From contig JAEELR010000222.1 in the NCBI GenBank assembly GCA_016282835.1, forward strand, positions 1 to 51,219: DNA of 51,219 bases, written 5' to 3'. Positions 50,201 through 51,219 of the stretch are shown piece after piece. The notes under the pieces are model-generated. The model searched no databases and was not told the origin of the DNA. It saw only the letters and a program-made list of their open reading frames with translations. The position numbers and the translations under genes are program-made. The DNA is from Treponema sp. (GTDB lineage Bacteria; Spirochaetota; Spirochaetia; Treponematales; Treponemataceae). Positions within the stretch are counted from its first letter, which is position 1; the number at the start of each line of letters is the position of its first letter.

Positions 50201-50478
50201 GGGAGAGAATACTGAGCATAAGTTGGAAGAGAGTTGTAATTGTAGTCGCTGGAGAAATCCTGTGAGGTACTCCATTCGAGTTTTGTATAGTTATAATTGT
50301 CTGTCCAGTCCAAGTTGAGTTCACAATAAGACATTCCGATTTTTTCTGCCCTTAAGTTGAGCTTGAACGGTTCGGCTGGCTGGTTCTGGTTACCGAAGTT
50401 TTCAAATAAAGGACATCCGCTAAAAATGATTGCTGCGGATAATAAACTAATAAAATAAAGTGAGAGTTTTTTGTTCAT
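47203..50478 (-). CDS. clostripain-family (C11) cysteine peptidase lipoprotein
   Basis: The product is 1091 residues. Signal LLSAAIIFSG-C22 makes it a lipoprotein at the cell surface. Residues about 35-410 hold several fibronectin-type-III-like beta repeats, and about 425-510 a Listeria-Bacteroides-type repeat (ITFDLGNKFKPS to VLKAVYKP), then another Fn3 unit. The peptidase domain starts near 604 (LLIMYMDGDNNLNN), with the catalytic His in FSNHGGGPRS (about 730) and the catalytic Cys in IIEDVCLGSTIEEA (about 794). Clostripain cuts after Arg or Lys. It is a single gene with its own terminator. Confidence 0.9.
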   Translation of the reverse strand: MNKKLSLYFISLLSAAIIFSGCPLFENFGNQNQPAEPFKLNLRAEKIGMSYCELNLDWTDNYNYTKLEWSTSQDFSSDYNYNSLPTYAQYSLPWTIRNLEPNTDYYIRLTYEDISAYEYLYTTISIHTKDSGPLDNLVCEFNKYNSYGKAVEIKFTKPGSKSKIALIKIYRKTESTSDWTLIGECNNDDSSYADYEYTPNKENYYKIVLLDSEGKDLGTGSEISVTPQDTEDNLDLKLIQCGYSYADLLWNYSLYDSYKIKERNAGSYSSPTVIGEYNASDLQEGTPLHFDIPYKVRANAYGMIQFIIECYKDGALKSTVKRTVQTETFGEPENLACELEAQQIKLSWASYTSAYQEYPVTISRKTSSDSEYEKIIEQKTGLYDYSDTGTSTYSDESFIAGKVNQYKVEVYDKGSTLLYTKEISCDACSKCSITFDLGNKFKPSNSTPSQFVSKYFDKGTDISDFNDTPYVLVANEYSSLYTFDSSTWLLNGVPYDFNTTISENIVLKAVYKPKATTLTKYLFDDTKFYLNWKNLADFSYRLEYGKTGETLTAVDFQKETSAVLENIEPGAEYTVNLYSIDEEGCSSVAATKTITAGPQNTEWLLIMYMDGDNNLNNPIYLDLNEAEYGLSKFTTTDHIRIIALWDGFKGDSQNPRSFLWGKETTHLLELGPDSRTDDTLLELSDQTKDWSFTADWLSEGEADMSSKTTLENYLNWVNAHFTGTKTILQFSNHGGGPRSLIPGGNYARRAMCWDDTNGTDAGGNQTFLKTKEVSEVLNNTGFTNSNKLSLIIEDVCLGSTIEEAYQYKDNAEYFIASPNTVPGFGLDYDTFVPNMKSGAAITTVGNEIVKSYKNTNTLSPTEWSKILSEYRTYYGQDLTAKDISLLYPGACGLTFANLSKLNDVMTKFNSLAGKLLELKDKKISEADETTFLEDLRDYIVRPGDPIYYQGSFTWLYDMGAIMDGLYTVFTSNTVIDWLIDLHYDFGIEFTALNIQIDIGNIKQALSNAITSSWRDGYQKASYDTTVKWSNAWTGNELYSNYYGLNVCGETIKIDANQIVPGNYPDFYATDLKFGADCSNWDALLKLWFPEE

Positions 50479-50569
50479 TATTTTCTCCTGAGAAATATTG
50501 AATAAAAGCTGACAAGATTCGTGCTCGTAAATTCTATAGGTGGTTTAAGATAAATTCAAGCGTTTTTAT

Positions 50570-50645
50570 TTCAGCATCTGTGCTGGCAGATTCTGAAGGC
50601 TGGTCCAGAATGACAGGAGGCTGTCACTCTGAACTGGATTCAGGG
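50570..50645. repeat. dispersed repeat, TTCTGA/CAGAAT type
   Basis: GCATCTGTGCTGGCAGATTC, identical to the copy at 46386, then CCAGAATGACAGG and a second arm set CTCTGAACTGGATTCAG. Confidence 0.7.
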
Positions 50646-50666
50646 GATGTATGGGCAGGAGCGATT

Positions 50667-51218
50667 TTATTCTGCGTTACGAACTATACGGAAGGTTTAG
50701 TAATGAATTACTCGAAGACCTTGCTTTATATCTTGACTTTTACTACGCTCAAAAGGTTCTACGCCGTTGCTGTAATCTATAGCATCCTGATATGTATTTG
50801 GAGACATTCCTCTATAATCTTCTCCATAAACATCAAAGAACCATTCTGCAATAGAGCTCGACATATCATAAATACCTAAAGCATTTGGCATCTTTTGCAT
50901 TATTTTATGAATATTAAAATCTTCAAATCCAATATCACTATAAGTATCACTTCCACTATATTCTGTTTGAGTTTCTTGTAAACCATTTCCACCTCGAGCC
51001 GCATATTCCCATTCAATTTGAGAAGGAAGACGATAACCATTAGCAGTTGGATTAACATCAATACTTTCATAACCAGGAGAATCTGCTACCCAATTCCATT
51101 CTGAATTGTTTTCATCAGGACCGCAATATTTAATAGTTCCATTGATGGTTTGTGTTCCTATTCCATCCCATTCTGCTGGTTTTGTTGATTTCTCTGGTGT
51201 ATTTCCATCTTTTTTAAC
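50667..51218 (-). pseudogene. formylglycine-generating-enzyme-like protein, 5' end outside the window, broken near the C-terminus
   Basis: From the window edge the minus-strand frame reads YRLPSQIEWEYAARGGNG and PNALGIYDMSSSIAEWFFDV, the core of the SUMF1/FGE domain (usually MSGNVWEW). The expected RGGSW block is not found. TAA at 50699-50697 stops the frame after GLRVIHY, yet the same frame continues TFRIVRNAE to a second stop at 50669-50667, the usual family ending. So it is probably a decayed gene. Many Treponema lipoproteins carry this domain without sulfatase activation. Confidence 0.7.
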
Positions 51219-51219
51219 A

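Overview
The window reads as a piece of an AT-rich chromosome from a host-associated, fermentative spirochaete, most likely a gut or rumen Treponema. I base this on the archaeal-type PheT, the many lipoproteins with relaxed lipoboxes, ThyX, NADP-type GDH, PepT, RavA/ViaA and a clostripain-like lipoprotein. The species cannot be fixed from the sequence alone. There is no rRNA, CRISPR array, phage module or intact transposase.

Layout. 1-5751: the tail of a probable type IIG restriction-modification protein, two exported SH3-like proteins, a small exported protein, a plsC-like/hslO operon and thyX. 5929-12292: a MATE exporter, asnB with a structured leader, pheT carrying an extra tRNA-binding domain, and a 39-residue basic protein. 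12384-19247: two metallophosphoesterases, an FtsH-like ATPase without its peptidase, a sugar acetyltransferase with a DUF1653 gene, rlmB with a ychJ-like gene, and a FemAB/GNAT-type protein. 19394-23584: a livHMGF branched-chain amino-acid ABC cluster with a CBS-ACT protein but no binding protein. 23748-30105: an S1-domain protein and an oppBCDF operon without oppA. 30231-30519: tRNA-Ser(TGA), tRNA-Ser(GCT) and tRNA-Arg(GCG), followed by a partial duplication of the tRNA-Arg tail around a hairpin-rich element. 30915-37758: gdhA, pepT, ravA-viaA.

The region 37804-42686 is accessory: hicAB, small membrane proteins, a C39-like peptidase, a GH16 gene broken by an amber codon, a lipoprotein whose expected start codon is ATT, an Rpn-nuclease remnant, a duplicate of the last 80 bp of purF, and an islet between the two copies. 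42978-46041 is a gltD-purF operon. 46224-51219 holds an HTH remnant, higBA, a 1091-residue C11 peptidase lipoprotein and a broken formylglycine-generating-enzyme-like gene that runs off the end.

Many genes concern nitrogen flow: amino-acid and peptide import (liv, opp), peptide cleavage (pepT), ammonium assimilation (gdhA, gltD) and glutamine-using amidotransferases (asnB, purF). The most striking observation is a shared leader hairpin ending in a U-run in front of both asnB and gltD-purF. In both places it lies exactly 15 nt after a well-formed sigma70-type -10 box, and its inner stem keeps pairing despite different sequence. This looks like an attenuator RNA for glutamine-amidotransferase genes. 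Intergenic spaces are filled with short palindromes whose arms change in compensating pairs, and one such GC-rich element has entered the purF reading frame as about 32 extra codons.
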